Shown: positions 55,938 through 64,000 of the stretch, piece by piece
Numbering within the stretch: position 1 is the stretch's first letter
How the letters are laid out: the number at the start of each line of letters is the position of its first letter
Origin: Cognatishimia sp. 1_MG-2023
GTDB taxonomy: Bacteria > Pseudomonadota > Alphaproteobacteria > Rhodobacterales > Rhodobacteraceae
Direction of reading: 5' to 3'
Assembly: GCF_030548175.1 (NCBI RefSeq)
Contig: NZ_JAUORX010000011.1
Span: 1 to 64,000 of the forward strand
Length of the DNA: 64,000 nt
Made by a program: the position numbers and the translations under genes
Notes under the pieces: generated by a model
What the model was told of the DNA's origin: nothing
Database searches by the model: none
Seen by the model: only the letters and a program-made list of their open reading frames with translations

Positions 55938-56618
55938 TTAGAACAACTTAAACCGTTTTTTCTTGGGGGTTTGAGACAAAATTTCTACATAGCGGGCGTA
56001 GTCATGTGAGCCTTTGATGACGCCTTTCGAAACTTCGACGAATAGTGAGATAGCCTCGCTGCGACGCGCTTCAAAAAGGTGGAAAAACTCATCATCTCCA
56101 TAAAAGGTTCCCACGCCAAAGATCCCTTGGTCCGCTAATCCCCATTTTGGATGAATCGCGAATTTCGGAAAAACCATTTGCACGGGGATGTTGGATACAA
56201 CCGCCATGTTTGTCAGTATCTGTGCAACATCAACGACTTTGTTTTTGATGAGCTCCGGAGACCCGAATTCGCGGTACATGTTGCTGGAAACTGCCATAAA
56301 CATGGGCCCCGCATAAAGCTTCGACTTGTCGATATGATTTGCAACCTGAGCGAGCCCAGCAAGGGCTCCCTGCTGAGCTTTGGAAGCCATATCGTTATAG
56401 GCCTCAAAAGACAGTGGAAACGCATCAATGTCGGCAATCATCACGACTTCATCAGGCTTTGCTTCTCGCATAACATGGGTAATCCATTCACCGTGATTGC
56501 GACTATCATCTTTCCATTGTTTTAATGGGACGCCGAAATGTTCAAAGACATCTGCCTGAGCTTTGAGCATTTCAGGCGCAATATTAGAGCGATAGTAGCT
56601 ATGTACGACAGGTGTCAT
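55938..56618 (-). CDS. Predicted GT-A-like glycosyltransferase, family not recognised
   Basis: A 226-residue soluble protein. The clearest motif is VVMIADIDAFPLS (Asp63 and Asp65), a D-x-D-type metal and nucleotide-sugar site as in GT-A glycosyltransferases; further features are YAGPMFMAVSSNMYREFG and FAIHPKWGLADQGIFG. I cannot assign a CAZy family. It lies 85 bp downstream of the GT25 gene on the same strand, so the two may modify the same surface glycan. The gene and its flanks look A+T-richer than most of the window. Confidence 0.6.
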   Translation of the reverse strand: MTPVVHSYYRSNIAPEMLKAQADVFEHFGVPLKQWKDDSRNHGEWITHVMREAKPDEVVMIADIDAFPLSFEAYNDMASKAQQGALAGLAQVANHIDKSKLYAGPMFMAVSSNMYREFGSPELIKNKVVDVAQILTNMAVVSNIPVQMVFPKFAIHPKWGLADQGIFGVGTFYGDDEFFHLFEARRSEAISLFVEVSKGVIKGSHDYARYVEILSQTPKKKRFKLF

Positions 56619-56703
56619 TGAAGTACCTTTTGTTAATCAAATCAGATTTAGAATGCAGCTTAGTTGCGTACATTTTGTGCGAAATCTTTGGAAAGCCTGC
56701 ATT

Positions 56704-57417
56704 TCATGATGCCTTGGACAGCTTCGCAATTTGTTGGCGGTATTTGGCGCGTTTCCACACTCGTCCTAGCTCTGAACGTAAAGAGCGCTTGGACTGGATC
56801 GTAGAGCCACCTGTTTCAAGCGCCGCGCTCGCGATATGTGTTGGCCAGACGGCGTGGTTGTCGATGCCAGTTTCCCAGCGCATTTGAAGCCAGGCGTCGA
56901 TTGCGCGGTCGATCTTCTCAGAGCGCGCTAGTAGCTGGGCCGCAGCATCTCGACCAATCACATACATGCCGGTAGACAGCCCTATGATTTCAGGGCGGAA
57001 GATGGTGCCTTTACCCGTAGATTTCAGTAAAGCTGGAACTTCACGGTCTTTCAGAGGAAAGCGAATAAAACTAAACTCATCTGCCGCGCAGAGAACTGCC
57101 TCTAAGGTTTCTTCAAACCCAGGCAGTAGAGCAATATCATCTTCGACAACGACCGAGACAGTTGCGGAGCTTGAGCCGATTTGTTGCCAGACTTTCCTAT
57201 GTGACAGGAAGCATCCTAATTCAGAAGGTGTTACCCCAAACGGGTAACGTGGTTCGTATAAGGCTTCTGTAATAATGGACTGACGTTCGTTTTCAGGCAT
57301 TTCGCGCCCATCTACTGCGTCTAGAACTTTAGCGTTGGGTAGCTTTTCTGCAAGCTTTTGCACGAGGTTTGCGCGCTCTGTGCTTCTCGGGAGGTGAATA
57401 ATATAAGTTTCAATCAT
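56704..57417 (-). CDS. Glycosyltransferase family 25 protein
   Basis: A 237-residue GT25 enzyme, the LPS/oligosaccharide type. Motifs: YIIHLPRSTERA at the N-terminus, VLDAVDGREM (31-40), LGCFLSHRKVWQQI (67-80) and the metal site VVEDDI (90-95). GT25 members add galactose or similar sugars to lipopolysaccharide cores and surface glycans; the acceptor here is unknown. Confidence 0.88.
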   Translation of the reverse strand: MIETYIIHLPRSTERANLVQKLAEKLPNAKVLDAVDGREMPENERQSIITEALYEPRYPFGVTPSELGCFLSHRKVWQQIGSSSATVSVVVEDDIALLPGFEETLEAVLCAADEFSFIRFPLKDREVPALLKSTGKGTIFRPEIIGLSTGMYVIGRDAAAQLLARSEKIDRAIDAWLQMRWETGIDNHAVWPTHIASAALETGGSTIQSKRSLRSELGRVWKRAKYRQQIAKLSKAS

Positions 57418-57504
57418 CGCCGTATCTTCCCCTCCCGATCTTTGAGGCTGCTTGTAACAAACCTAAGTCTCAAAACAATCGTCTAAACTAACCAAGCACA
57501 GGGT

Positions 57505-57538
57505 AAAAAGAGAAGCCCCGAATTTCTCCGGAGCTTCT
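57505..57538 (-). terminator. Terminator of pnp
   Basis: On the minus strand AGAAGCTCCG pairs with CGGGGCTTCT (one G-U), 8-nt loop, followed by CTTTTTA. Confidence 0.82.
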
Positions 57539-57554
57539 GTTCGCAAGAGAGACC

Positions 57555-59693
57555 TTAGTCGTCTGCTTTTTCTTCTGGCTTCATCTCTTCACCAGTTTCC
57601 TGATCGATCATTTTCATCGACAGGCGAACTTTACCGCGATCGTCAAAGCCTAGTAGCTTAACTTTTACTTCCTGACCTTCTTTCAGAACATCAGATGGGT
57701 GGTTCAAGCGGCGGTTTTCGATTTGGGACACGTGGACCAAGCCATCGCGCTTACCAAAGAAGTTCACGAATGCACCGAAGTCGACGATTTTGACGACTTT
57801 ACCAGTGTAGATCGCGCCTTCTTCTGGCTCTGCGACGATGGAGTGGATCATGTCGTAGGCTTTCTTGATCGAGTCACCATTTGGCGATGCAATCTTGATG
57901 ACGCCTTCGTCATTGATGTCCACTTTCGCGCCAGACACTTCAACGATTTCACGAATAACCTTACCGCCAGAACCGATAACTTCACGGATCTTGTCAGTTG
58001 GAATGTTCATGGTCTCGATGCGAGGTGCGTGAACAGAGAAGTCAGATGCGCCGGACAATGCTTTGTTCATCTCTTCCAAGATGTGCAAACGGCCTTCTTT
58101 CGCCTGTGCGAGCGCTTTTTCCATGATCTCAGGAGTGATGCCTGCAACCTTGATGTCCATCTGCAAAGAGGTGATGCCGTTTTCGGTACCAGCCACTTTG
58201 AAGTCCATGTCACCTAGGTGATCTTCGTCACCCAAGATGTCAGTCAGGATTGCATAGTCGCCATCGTCTTCCAGGATCAAGCCCATCGCAACGCCAGCAA
58301 CGGCTGATTTCAATGGTACACCTGCGTCCATCATGGACAAGGAACCACCACAAACGGATGCCATCGAGGATGAACCGTTGGATTCAGTGATCTCTGAAAC
58401 AACACGCACAGTGTAAGGGAAGTCGGTTGCCGCTGGCAAAACTGCCTGAAGCGCACGCCATGCCAGTTTACCGTGACCGATTTCACGACGACCTGGGCCA
58501 CCCACACGACCAACTTCACCAACAGAGTATGGAGGGAAGTTATAGTGCAGCATAAAGTTGCTGCGGAAGTTACCGTGCAATGCATCGATGATTTGCTCGT
58601 CGTCGCCTGTGCCCAAAGTGGTCACAACCAAGCCCTGAGTTTCACCGCGTGTGAACAGCGCAGAGCCGTGTGTACGTGGCAAGAAACCAGTTTCCGCAGA
58701 GATCGCACGAACAGTGTCAGTTGCACGGCCGTCGATACGCTTACCAGTTTTAACAACGTCACCGCGTAGGATGCTTGCTTCTAGCTTTTTCAATGCAGAA
58801 CCTAGGTTCGCATCGTCTAGCTGCTCTTCGGTCAATGCGGCTTTGATCGCTTCACGCGCTGCAGAAACCGCAGTGGTACGCTCTTGCTTGTCTGTCAAAG
58901 CAAAGGCTGCACGCATTTGTGTTTCGCCAGCTGCTTTTACAGCTTCGTACAAGTCAGCGTAATCAGGTGCTACGAAATCAAACGGCTCTTTTGCTGTTTC
59001 TTCGGCCAGATCAATGATCAGATCGATAACAGGCTGGATCGCTTCGTGTGCAAACTTAACTGCACCTAGCATTTCTGCTTCGGTCAGTTCGTATGCTTCG
59101 GATTCAACCATCATGACGGCATCTTTGGTACCAGCTACAACTAGATCAAGGCGTTGATCAGGGTTGTTGCGTAGGTCCTGCATGTCGTCGACTTGTGGGT
59201 TCAGAACGTATTCGCCAGCTTCAAAACCAACACGAGCAGCCGCGATTGGGCCCATGAATGGCGCGCCAGAAATGGTCAGAGCCGCAGATGCTGCGATCAT
59301 CGCAACCATGTCTGGGTCGTTAACCAAGTCGTGCGACAGAACTGTACACATGACGAGAACTTCGTTTTTGAAGCCATCCACGAACAGCGGACGGATCGGA
59401 CGGTCGATCAGGCGTGCTGTCAGTGTTTCTTTTTCTGTTGGGCGCGCTTCGCGCTTAAAGAAGCCGCCTGGTACTTTACCAGCAGCATAGTATTTTTCTT
59501 GGTAGTGAACGGTCAGCGGAAAGAAATCCTGACCTGGTTTTTGTGCCTTTGCAAAGGTCACGTTGGCCATAACACGTGTTTCGCCCAAAGTAGCGATAAC
59601 CGTACCATCAGCCTGACGGGCAACTTTACCCGTTTCCAGTGTCAGCGTCTCTTCGCCCCACTGCATGGATTTTTTAACTTCGTTAAACATCAT
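57555..59693 (-). CDS. pnp: Polyribonucleotide nucleotidyltransferase (PNPase)
   Basis: A 712-residue 3'-5' phosphorolytic exoribonuclease of mRNA decay. Two RNase PH-like cores are present (first [21 protein letters not shown]; second with [14 protein letters not shown] and [22 protein letters not shown], in parts), then a KH domain ([15 protein letters not shown], about 560) and an S1 domain ([21 protein letters not shown], in parts, about 628). The start has two adjacent ATG codons. A hairpin-rich leader precedes it, which may serve autoregulation. aqpZ lies between pnp and rpsO. Confidence 0.97.
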   Translation of the reverse strand: MMFNEVKKSMQWGEETLTLETGKVARQADGTVIATLGETRVMANVTFAKAQKPGQDFFPLTVHYQEKYYAAGKVPGGFFKREARPTEKETLTARLIDRPIRPLFVDGFKNEVLVMCTVLSHDLVNDPDMVAMIAASAALTISGAPFMGPIAAARVGFEAGEYVLNPQVDDMQDLRNNPDQRLDLVVAGTKDAVMMVESEAYELTEAEMLGAVKFAHEAIQPVIDLIIDLAEETAKEPFDFVAPDYADLYEAVKAAGETQMRAAFALTDKQERTTAVSAAREAIKAALTEEQLDDANLGSALKKLEASILRGDVVKTGKRIDGRATDTVRAISAETGFLPRTHGSALFTRGETQGLVVTTLGTGDDEQIIDALHGNFRSNFMLHYNFPPYSVGEVGRVGGPGRREIGHGKLAWRALQAVLPAATDFPYTVRVVSEITESNGSSSMASVCGGSLSMMDAGVPLKSAVAGVAMGLILEDDGDYAILTDILGDEDHLGDMDFKVAGTENGITSLQMDIKVAGITPEIMEKALAQAKEGRLHILEEMNKALSGASDFSVHAPRIETMNIPTDKIREVIGSGGKVIREIVEVSGAKVDINDEGVIKIASPNGDSIKKAYDMIHSIVAEPEEGAIYTGKVVKIVDFGAFVNFFGKRDGLVHVSQIENRRLNHPSDVLKEGQEVKVKLLGFDDRGKVRLSMKMIDQETGEEMKPEEKADD

Positions 59694-59706
59694 CGTATCC
59701 TAAGTA

Positions 59707-59728
59707 GGAGCGCTCCCGGCCCTCCGGG
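59707..59728 (-). promoter_or_regulatory. Hairpins in the pnp leader
   Basis: Immediately before the pnp ribosome-binding site, the self-complementary GGAGCGCTCC (59707-59716) abuts CCCGG-CCCT-CCGGG (59715-59728). The two hairpins compete for two bases. In E. coli a leader stem is the target of RNase III and PNPase autoregulation; a similar role here is inference. Confidence 0.45.
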
Positions 59729-59887
59729 TCTCCCGTTTACATAGCGGCCCCATTGCCGCCGACCCCAATTTATCTTGCTTTGAAGTGCCGGGGTCCAGGC
59801 ACAACGTCTCAGATGCCTCTGGCCATATAGGAAAACGCGCCCTGTGGAAAGAATAGAAATCACTCGCCAGAACGGTCCATTTCAAAC

Positions 59888-59917
59888 AAAAGGCGCCCAA
59901 ACAGGGGCGCCTTTTTC
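59888..59917. terminator. Terminator of aqpZ
   Basis: AAGGCGCCC / GGGCGCCTT (59890-59898, 59905-59913) with T-rich flanks on both strands. Confidence 0.85.
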
Positions 59918-59935
59918 TAACGTATTAACGCTGGA

Positions 59936-60619
59936 TCAATCTGCGTCCAAAAGCTCGCTTCTGAACAAGGCCCCAGCCGCCACGGCGCCTATGATAGGGG
60001 CGACGATAAACAACCAAAGCTGCGACAGTGCTGTTCCGCCCACGAAAAGCGCGGGGCCGAATGAACGCGCTGGGTTTACGGAAACGCCTGTGATGTTGAT
60101 CCCGACTAAATGGATCACGACCAAGGCGATGCCAATTGCTAAGCCTGCAATGGCTGTTGGCGCTTTTTCTCCGGTGGCGCCAAGGATCACGACCATGAAC
60201 AGAAATGTAGCAACCACTTCAAAAATGAATGCTGCACTCATGCTGTATTCACCTAAGTATCCGGCGCCCCAGCCATTTTGGCCCAAGCCATTTTCGGCCA
60301 CAGAATAATCGGCTTTGCCACTGGCGATGATCATTAGAACCAATGCTGCAACTGTTGCACCGGCAACTTGGGCAATGATGTAGCGGATCGCTTCACCCAT
60401 ATTCATGCGGCCTGCGGCAACTGCGCCCAGAGTTACTGCTGGGTTAATGTGGCAGCCAGAAACGGGGCCAATTCCATAGGCCATACCGATCAAGGCAAAG
60501 CCAAAGGCAAAGCTGATGCCTGTTAGGCCAATATCTGCACCCGCGATAACGGCTGCGCCGCAACCAAACAGAACCAGCGTAAACGTCCCAATAAACTCTG
60601 CGATTTCTTTATTCATCAT
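59936..60619 (-). CDS. aqpZ: Aquaporin Z
   Basis: A 227-residue water channel of the MIP family. Both NPA boxes are intact: GCHINPAVT (NPA 59-61) and SVNPARSFGPA (NPA 182-184, with the selectivity-filter Arg after the second). Six hydrophobic segments are visible. GGAGGGACG precedes the two consecutive ATG codons. It lies between rpsO and pnp, which are usually neighbours, so it looks like an insertion into that pair. Confidence 0.93.
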   Translation of the reverse strand: MMNKEIAEFIGTFTLVLFGCGAAVIAGADIGLTGISFAFGFALIGMAYGIGPVSGCHINPAVTLGAVAAGRMNMGEAIRYIIAQVAGATVAALVLMIIASGKADYSVAENGLGQNGWGAGYLGEYSMSAAFIFEVVATFLFMVVILGATGEKAPTAIAGLAIGIALVVIHLVGINITGVSVNPARSFGPALFVGGTALSQLWLFIVAPIIGAVAAGALFRSELLDAD

Positions 60620-60702
60620 CGTCCCTCCACTTATGAGCTTTGAGCTAGGCTAACGAGCCTAAGGGCCTGCGACATAGGGGAATGTCGGGAAGTGGACGTC
60701 AG

Positions 60703-60737
60703 AAATGAAAAACGCCCGCTCAAAGGAGCGGGCGTTT
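60703..60737 (-). terminator. Terminator of rpsO
   Basis: Perfect 12-bp stem AAACGCCCGCTC / GAGCGGGCGTTT (60710-60721, 60726-60737) with an AAAG loop; on the minus strand it runs into T. Confidence 0.9.
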
Positions 60738-60759
60738 CGGCCAGTAAAGTTGGCAATTC

Positions 60760-61029
60760 TTAGCGGCGCAAACCGAGGCGTTGGATCAGATCCTGGTAAC
60801 GCTTTTCTTCTTTGCCCTTCAGGTAGTCCAGCAGCTTACGGCGCTGAGCAACCATTTTCAAAAGACCACGGCGGCCGTGGTTGTCTTTTTTGTGGGATTT
60901 GAAGTGATCGGTCAGAGTCGCGATACGTGAGGAAAGGATGGCAACCTGTACTTCAGGTGAACCAGTGTCACCTTCTTTGGTGCCGAATTCTTTCATTACG
61001 CGTGCTTTTTCTTCTGCAGTAATCGACAT
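60760..61029 (-). CDS. rpsO: 30S ribosomal protein S15
   Basis: An 89-residue ribosomal protein that binds the central domain of 16S rRNA early in assembly. Signatures: [17 protein letters not shown] and [19 protein letters not shown], then LLDYLK. AAGGAGACCCC precedes the ATG at 61029; a longer frame reaching 61113 is not supported. A strong terminator follows, so aqpZ and pnp have separate promoters. Confidence 0.97.
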   Translation of the reverse strand: MSITAEEKARVMKEFGTKEGDTGSPEVQVAILSSRIATLTDHFKSHKKDNHGRRGLLKMVAQRRKLLDYLKGKEEKRYQDLIQRLGLRR

Positions 61030-61159
61030 CGGGGTCTCCTTGTTCAAAAGGGTTAGGGGCGCAAGCCGGGATGTCGTCCAGCAGGGTCCACGGAGATATG
61101 CCTGTGATTCCACAGACAGATGGGGCGTATAGGCCTATTTTTTATGGTTGGGAAGCTTT

Positions 61160-62056
61160 TTATGCAGATGAGTTGTCGGGCAGTAGGGAAATGTCCGAAG
61201 GTGTTAGTGTTCCGCCGCCTTGGACCGAGACGATTGTGATGCCGTTTAATTGCACGTGACCGATATTGGGATCGGTTGGGTCTATTCGGATTGCGACTTC
61301 GGCGGAATCGATTTGATTGGGGGGAATCATAAGGACGACGTTGTCTTCGGCAGGGTCGAAATCTTGCCAAGTGGCAGTGGATTCGTTGTCTATCCAAGTG
61401 CCAAATACGCCGGTGTCTGCGCCATCCCCTCCGGTGATTAGGTCATTTTTTCCTGCAATTATAATATCTTGACCGTTTCCACCAGATAGGCTGTCACCTT
61501 GGTCGATGTCGTTGCCATCCGTATCTAATACGCGGCCATCTAAAATATCATTGCCCTCAAAGCCGGATAAAGTGTCTGCGCCCAAGTCGCCGGTCAGGGC
61601 GTCATCGCCATGCCGACCGGCGAGCCAATCGTTACCATCGCCGCCATTTAGCGTGTCATTTCCAGTGCCGCCGTTCAAAGAATCTGAACCTTTTCCGCCA
61701 CTTAACAGATCATCGTTTAAATCACCCTCTAGCAAATCGTTACCGTCGCCGCCGGTCAGGGTGTCGTTATCCGCGCCGCCATTCAGGGTGTCATTTCCCG
61801 CGTCACCGGAAATAGCGTCATCGCCATCGGCGCCGAAGAGTTGGTCGTTGCCCTCGCCGCCAATGATTAAGTCGTTGTTATCATAACCATTTATCTGATC
61901 TTCGCCGTCACTACCGATCAACGAATCGGCCGCAGAACCGCCGGATGTGATACGGCCGTTTTCGGAATTCTCTGACTCATCGCTTTCATCGGTGCCTAAA
62001 CCGACGAAAGCGGTGCCGACTGCCATGATGCCTAGAAGGCTTGCGAAGATCCACAT
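61160..62056 (-). CDS. RTX calcium-binding repeat protein with N-terminal membrane segment
   Basis: A 298-residue acidic protein. Residues 1-20 are hydrophobic (MWIFASLLGIMAVGTAFVGL), then an Asp/Glu/Ser-rich linker. From about 40 to 215 there are many nonapeptide repeats GGxGxDxLx (for example GGEGNDQLF, GGDGNDLLE, GGTGNDTLN) that form calcium-bound parallel beta-rolls. The last ~75 residues form a different domain (WQDFDPAEDNVVLMIPPNQ). RTX proteins are normally secreted by type I systems; the N-terminal hydrophobic segment here suggests membrane anchoring instead. No transporter gene is nearby. Confidence 0.85.
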   Translation of the reverse strand: MWIFASLLGIMAVGTAFVGLGTDESDESENSENGRITSGGSAADSLIGSDGEDQINGYDNNDLIIGGEGNDQLFGADGDDAISGDAGNDTLNGGADNDTLTGGDGNDLLEGDLNDDLLSGGKGSDSLNGGTGNDTLNGGDGNDWLAGRHGDDALTGDLGADTLSGFEGNDILDGRVLDTDGNDIDQGDSLSGGNGQDIIIAGKNDLITGGDGADTGVFGTWIDNESTATWQDFDPAEDNVVLMIPPNQIDSAEVAIRIDPTDPNIGHVQLNGITIVSVQGGGTLTPSDISLLPDNSSA

Positions 62057-62140
62057 GTCCTGCTCCGATCACAAAAACACTATGATCAAAGCACGCAAAA
62101 AACATCACGTAAACAGTAACTTAGCTTCGTGGTTAACGGG

Positions 62141-62407
62141 CTATTGGATCAGCTCAATTTGCTTTGCTATCTGTGCGGCCCAGTCGCCAATTATGGGGAT
62201 GAATTCAAATTGGCTGACCCACCAAGCTAAAATTGAAACTAAAATTGTTGCACCAACAACGGAACCAAGGCCGAAGGCGAGGCCGCGGATGAATTGGAAA
62301 AGGATTAACCGAAAGTAAGAATTCTGAACACGGATGAAGCGATGGGCGTTCAAGCGTTCGACTTCTTTTGTCAGGCGCTCGAGCGCGGCTTGATCGTTGT
62401 TGTTCAT
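62141..62407 (-). CDS. DUF5665 membrane protein
   Basis: An 88-residue protein: an N-terminal helix (LERLTKEVERLNAHRFIRVQNS), one long hydrophobic segment (GLAFGLGSVVGATILVSILAW in parts, about 43-63) and the tail EFIPIIGDWAAQIAK. This pattern is what I know as DUF5665; function unknown. Its ATG follows directly on the stop of the DUF1643 gene with no gap, so translation is coupled. Confidence 0.85.
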   Translation of the reverse strand: MNNNDQAALERLTKEVERLNAHRFIRVQNSYFRLILFQFIRGLAFGLGSVVGATILVSILAWWVSQFEFIPIIGDWAAQIAKQIELIQ

Positions 62408-62938
62408 TTAATCACCTGAATTCAATGTGTTATCCATCCACCGGATCGGCTTTTGTGCGTAGGCGACGTAAAGCGGATGACGGGGGTGGCCGTGTTTCGT
62501 AAGGCCAAAATGGTAAATTTCTTGGCTGGTTTCAAACAGGAACTTTTGCACCATCGGCCCTTGGTTCAAATGGGTTCCGTGGGTGCCCCAAGCGGCGATG
62601 ACGTGGTCGGCCCAATCGCAGGTTTCTTGTAAAACCTGTTTGTTTTCAGGGCCTTCTGGATTTTTGTGGCGACGCATTGCGTGGGGGTCGGTCTCTCGCA
62701 AGGCAAAGATATTGACCGCACGAAACCCGCCATACCCCAAGGCACGGGCGCGGCGTTCGCAGCGTTCGATGGTGGGGTCATTCTGAATTTCTGTTGCTTT
62801 CGAGGGGTTTAGCATCACAAACGCAACTCGAGGTGCCTTGGAATCCCAGACGCGGGTCAGCGCATAGCGATAAACTTCGTCAGAAGAATAGAGCGCTTCG
62901 GAGGCGGCATCGCCTTTTTGGAACTGTCGCTTAATCAT
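62408..62938 (-). CDS. DUF1643 domain protein
   Basis: A 176-residue cytosolic protein. Family features are VAFVMLNPSKATEIQNDPTI, GFRAVNIFALRETDP and VIAAWGTHG (about 110-120); DUF1643 proteins have no established function that I know of. No clear Shine-Dalgarno precedes the ATG; instead the 46-bp palindromic element lies 4-49 bp upstream, so that element may be part of its promoter or leader. Confidence 0.85.
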   Translation of the reverse strand: MIKRQFQKGDAASEALYSSDEVYRYALTRVWDSKAPRVAFVMLNPSKATEIQNDPTIERCERRARALGYGGFRAVNIFALRETDPHAMRRHKNPEGPENKQVLQETCDWADHVIAAWGTHGTHLNQGPMVQKFLFETSQEIYHFGLTKHGHPRHPLYVAYAQKPIRWMDNTLNSGD

Positions 62939-62941
62939 TGG

Positions 62942-62987
62942 TAAATGTGGAAATTCGTACGTTTCGGAGCCTGAAACGTACGATTCG
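62942..62987 (-). repeat. 46-bp palindromic element, copy 2
   Basis: Inverted relative to copy 1 at 27804-27849, with 38 flanking bases identical and an unrelated-looking 8-bp centre. The core inverted repeat is TCGTACGTTTC / GAAACGTACGA. It lies in the leader or promoter of the DUF1643 gene. A degenerate piece (GTACGAAACGT) follows at about 63004. The rest of 62988-63165 shows nothing else I can assign. Confidence 0.75.
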
Positions 62988-63165
62988 TATTCGACTTTGA
63001 ACAGTACGAAACGTGTTCACACAGATTCCCGAAAAGTTAACGAACATCGGCAAGGATTTGCTAGTCGGTTTTTGCAACCAGACAGTCCGAGATTCAATCG
63101 GTGACTTTATTTTGAATGCGCAGTAAACTCTCAAAAAACGCCACAAGAGCGTAGAGGCAGAGTTA

Positions 63166-64000
63166 ATGTTCAACCGGAACGGACCAGGGTCGCCATATAC
63201 GCGTGCCATGCATCGGGTGCATGCACGTTTTAGTGCGTTGGCGCGGCCTGCGACATGTTTTACCTCCATGCCGGAGCCCCGCACCATTGGCGTTTTCGCC
63301 AAGGGGCGGCAGTTGCTGGCTGGGAACTTTCTTTTTGCGGGGCATTTGATTGTCGCGCCGGATACCTCGATTTGGGATCTGGATGCGCCCGATCTGGAAT
63401 TCGAGCAAGACCTGCATGGGTTTGCTTGGCTGGACGATATGGCGGCAGTTGGCGATGCGGCGACTCGGAAGCGGGCGCAGACCTGGGTGTGGCGTTGGAT
63501 TGAACGCTATGGTCGCGGACGTGGGCCGGGGTGGACGCCGGATTTGGCGGGGCGTCGATTGATCCGTTGGATCAACCACGCGATTTTTCTGCTGCACACG
63601 CAAGACAAGGAACAGTCTGACGCGTTTTATCGGTCGTTGGGCCAGCAGGTGATTTTCCTGAGCCGTCGTTGGAAAACGGCGGGGGCGGGATTGCCGCGGT
63701 TTGAGGCGCTGACAGGATTGATCTACGCCGGTTTGGCACTGGAGGGCATGGCGGAGCATGTTGATCCGGCGCTGAAGGCGCTGGAGAAAGAATGCAAAAC
63801 GCAGATTGATGCGCAGGGCGGAATGCCGACGCGTAATCCCGAAGAGCTGCTAGAGATATTCACGCTGCTGACGTGGGCGAATGCCGCGTTGGAAGACGCG
63901 GGTCGTGCGCCGAGTGCTGCGCATTTGGATGCGATCCGCCGTGTGGCGCCAACCTTGCGGACGCTTCGTCATGCGGATGGTGGCTTGGCGCGGTTCCATG
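63166..64000 (+). CDS. Heparinase II/III family protein (partial, runs off the window)
   Basis: The first 278 codons are present; the gene continues past 64000. The reading frame opens with MFNRNGPGSPYTRAMH and contains GRQLLAGNFLFAGHLI, LHGFAWLDDMAAVGD, GWTPDLAGRRLIRWINHAIF, LPRFEALTGLIYAGLALEG and MPTRNPEELLEIFTLLTWA. This is the helical N-terminal domain of the heparinase II/III-family proteins that I recall in nearly all Rhodobacteraceae; the beta-sheet catalytic-like domain would follow. Substrate and role are not established. GAGGCAG precedes the ATG. Confidence 0.85.
   Translation, partial: MFNRNGPGSPYTRAMHRVHARFSALARPATCFTSMPEPRTIGVFAKGRQLLAGNFLFAGHLIVAPDTSIWDLDAPDLEFEQDLHGFAWLDDMAAVGDAATRKRAQTWVWRWIERYGRGRGPGWTPDLAGRRLIRWINHAIFLLHTQDKEQSDAFYRSLGQQVIFLSRRWKTAGAGLPRFEALTGLIYAGLALEGMAEHVDPALKALEKECKTQIDAQGGMPTRNPEELLEIFTLLTWANAALEDAGRAPSAAHLDAIRRVAPTLRTLRHADGGLARFH

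Noticed and set aside
59193-59744. 183-codon frame antisense to the 5' part of pnp
   Set aside because: Shadow of a highly conserved gene; composition is unlike a protein and there is no start signal.
61506-61886. 126-codon plus-strand frame with SLPSPP-type repeats, and CRISPR-like periodicity at 61500-61900
   Set aside because: Both arise from the nonapeptide calcium-binding repeats of the RTX gene on the other strand; there are no conserved spacers or cas genes.
62955-62984. Reading the 46-bp element as a dif-type XerCD site
   Set aside because: Arm lengths are similar (11 bp), but the sequence lacks the TTATGTTAAAT-type XerD arm and there are two inverted copies.

Overview
The window reads as a chromosomal segment of a marine Rhodobacterales bacterium (Roseobacter group). 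The support is the gene content and order: CcrM-type GANTC methyltransferase beside rnhB, a Rhodobacter-type porin, a DUF2125 protein, leuS-lptE-holA, the thioredoxin/LON/Trm112 set, aminotransferase-ftsK-lolA, rpsO/pnp, and a heparinase-family gene of a type I associate with this family. I see no tRNA, rRNA, CRISPR array, prophage or insertion sequence. Coding density is high and no gap between genes exceeds about 300 bp.

Layout. 1-2.4 kb: a membrane-anchored winged-helix-like protein, two small secreted proteins, rnhB. 2.4-7.4 kb: ccrM with a regulatory-looking promoter, alkB, mutY, a DciA-like protein and a DsbA-like oxidoreductase. 7.4-15.8 kb: lipid A/Kdo genes (lpxK, waaA), a GATase, cysQ, pmbA, a DUF2125 protein, an SDR and an enoyl-CoA hydratase-like protein. 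15.9-26 kb: MscS channel, flavoprotein, GFA protein, then holA-lptE-leuS (minus strand), separated from a DUF3576 lipoprotein by a plus-strand glycosyltransferase, a possible gene remnant and an unknown secreted protein. 26.2-33.3 kb: porin, PLP-homeostasis protein, L,D-transpeptidase, ribA-like, CenR-like regulator, a candidate small RNA, xth, cnoX-like, LON-like and Trm112-like genes. 33.3-46.3 kb: UbiH-family hydroxylase, amidase, DapC-like aminotransferase, ftsK, lolA, lytic transglycosylase, hspQ, gamma-glutamyltransferase, an anti-sigma/anti-anti-sigma pair, thiolase, fRMsr. 46.4-53.4 kb: a likely methylated-amine catabolic locus with two FAD/GcvT dehydrogenases and two regulators. 53.5-64 kb: RarD, RluA, 1-Cys peroxiredoxin, two glycosyltransferase-type genes, pnp, aqpZ, rpsO, an RTX protein, DUF5665 and DUF1643 proteins, and the start of the heparinase-family gene.

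Working together. Envelope construction dominates (LpxK, WaaA, LptE, LolA, porin, transpeptidase, transglycosylase, CenR-like). Redox and stress proteins recur (DsbA, CnoX, fRMsr, peroxiredoxin, HspQ, GFA). Replication, repair and cell-cycle functions are CcrM, MutY, DciA, HolA, Xth and FtsK. Many starts overlap the preceding stop (TGATG, ATGA, TTGA, GTGA), implying translational coupling.

The least explained signals are non-coding: (i) a 46-bp element with a perfect inverted-repeat core in two inverted copies 35 kb apart; (ii) a five-copy hairpin-plus-GTATTT repeat in the first 32 kb; (iii) two promoter-like sites with identical TTGGCA-N14-NNCCAT architecture, one before cnoX and one before a candidate ~85-nt small RNA; (iv) a 64-bp imperfect palindrome overlapping a possible promoter before the XRE-cupin regulator. 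I found no clearly new multi-gene system. All functional assignments are from reading sequence and remembered family features; no database search was run.
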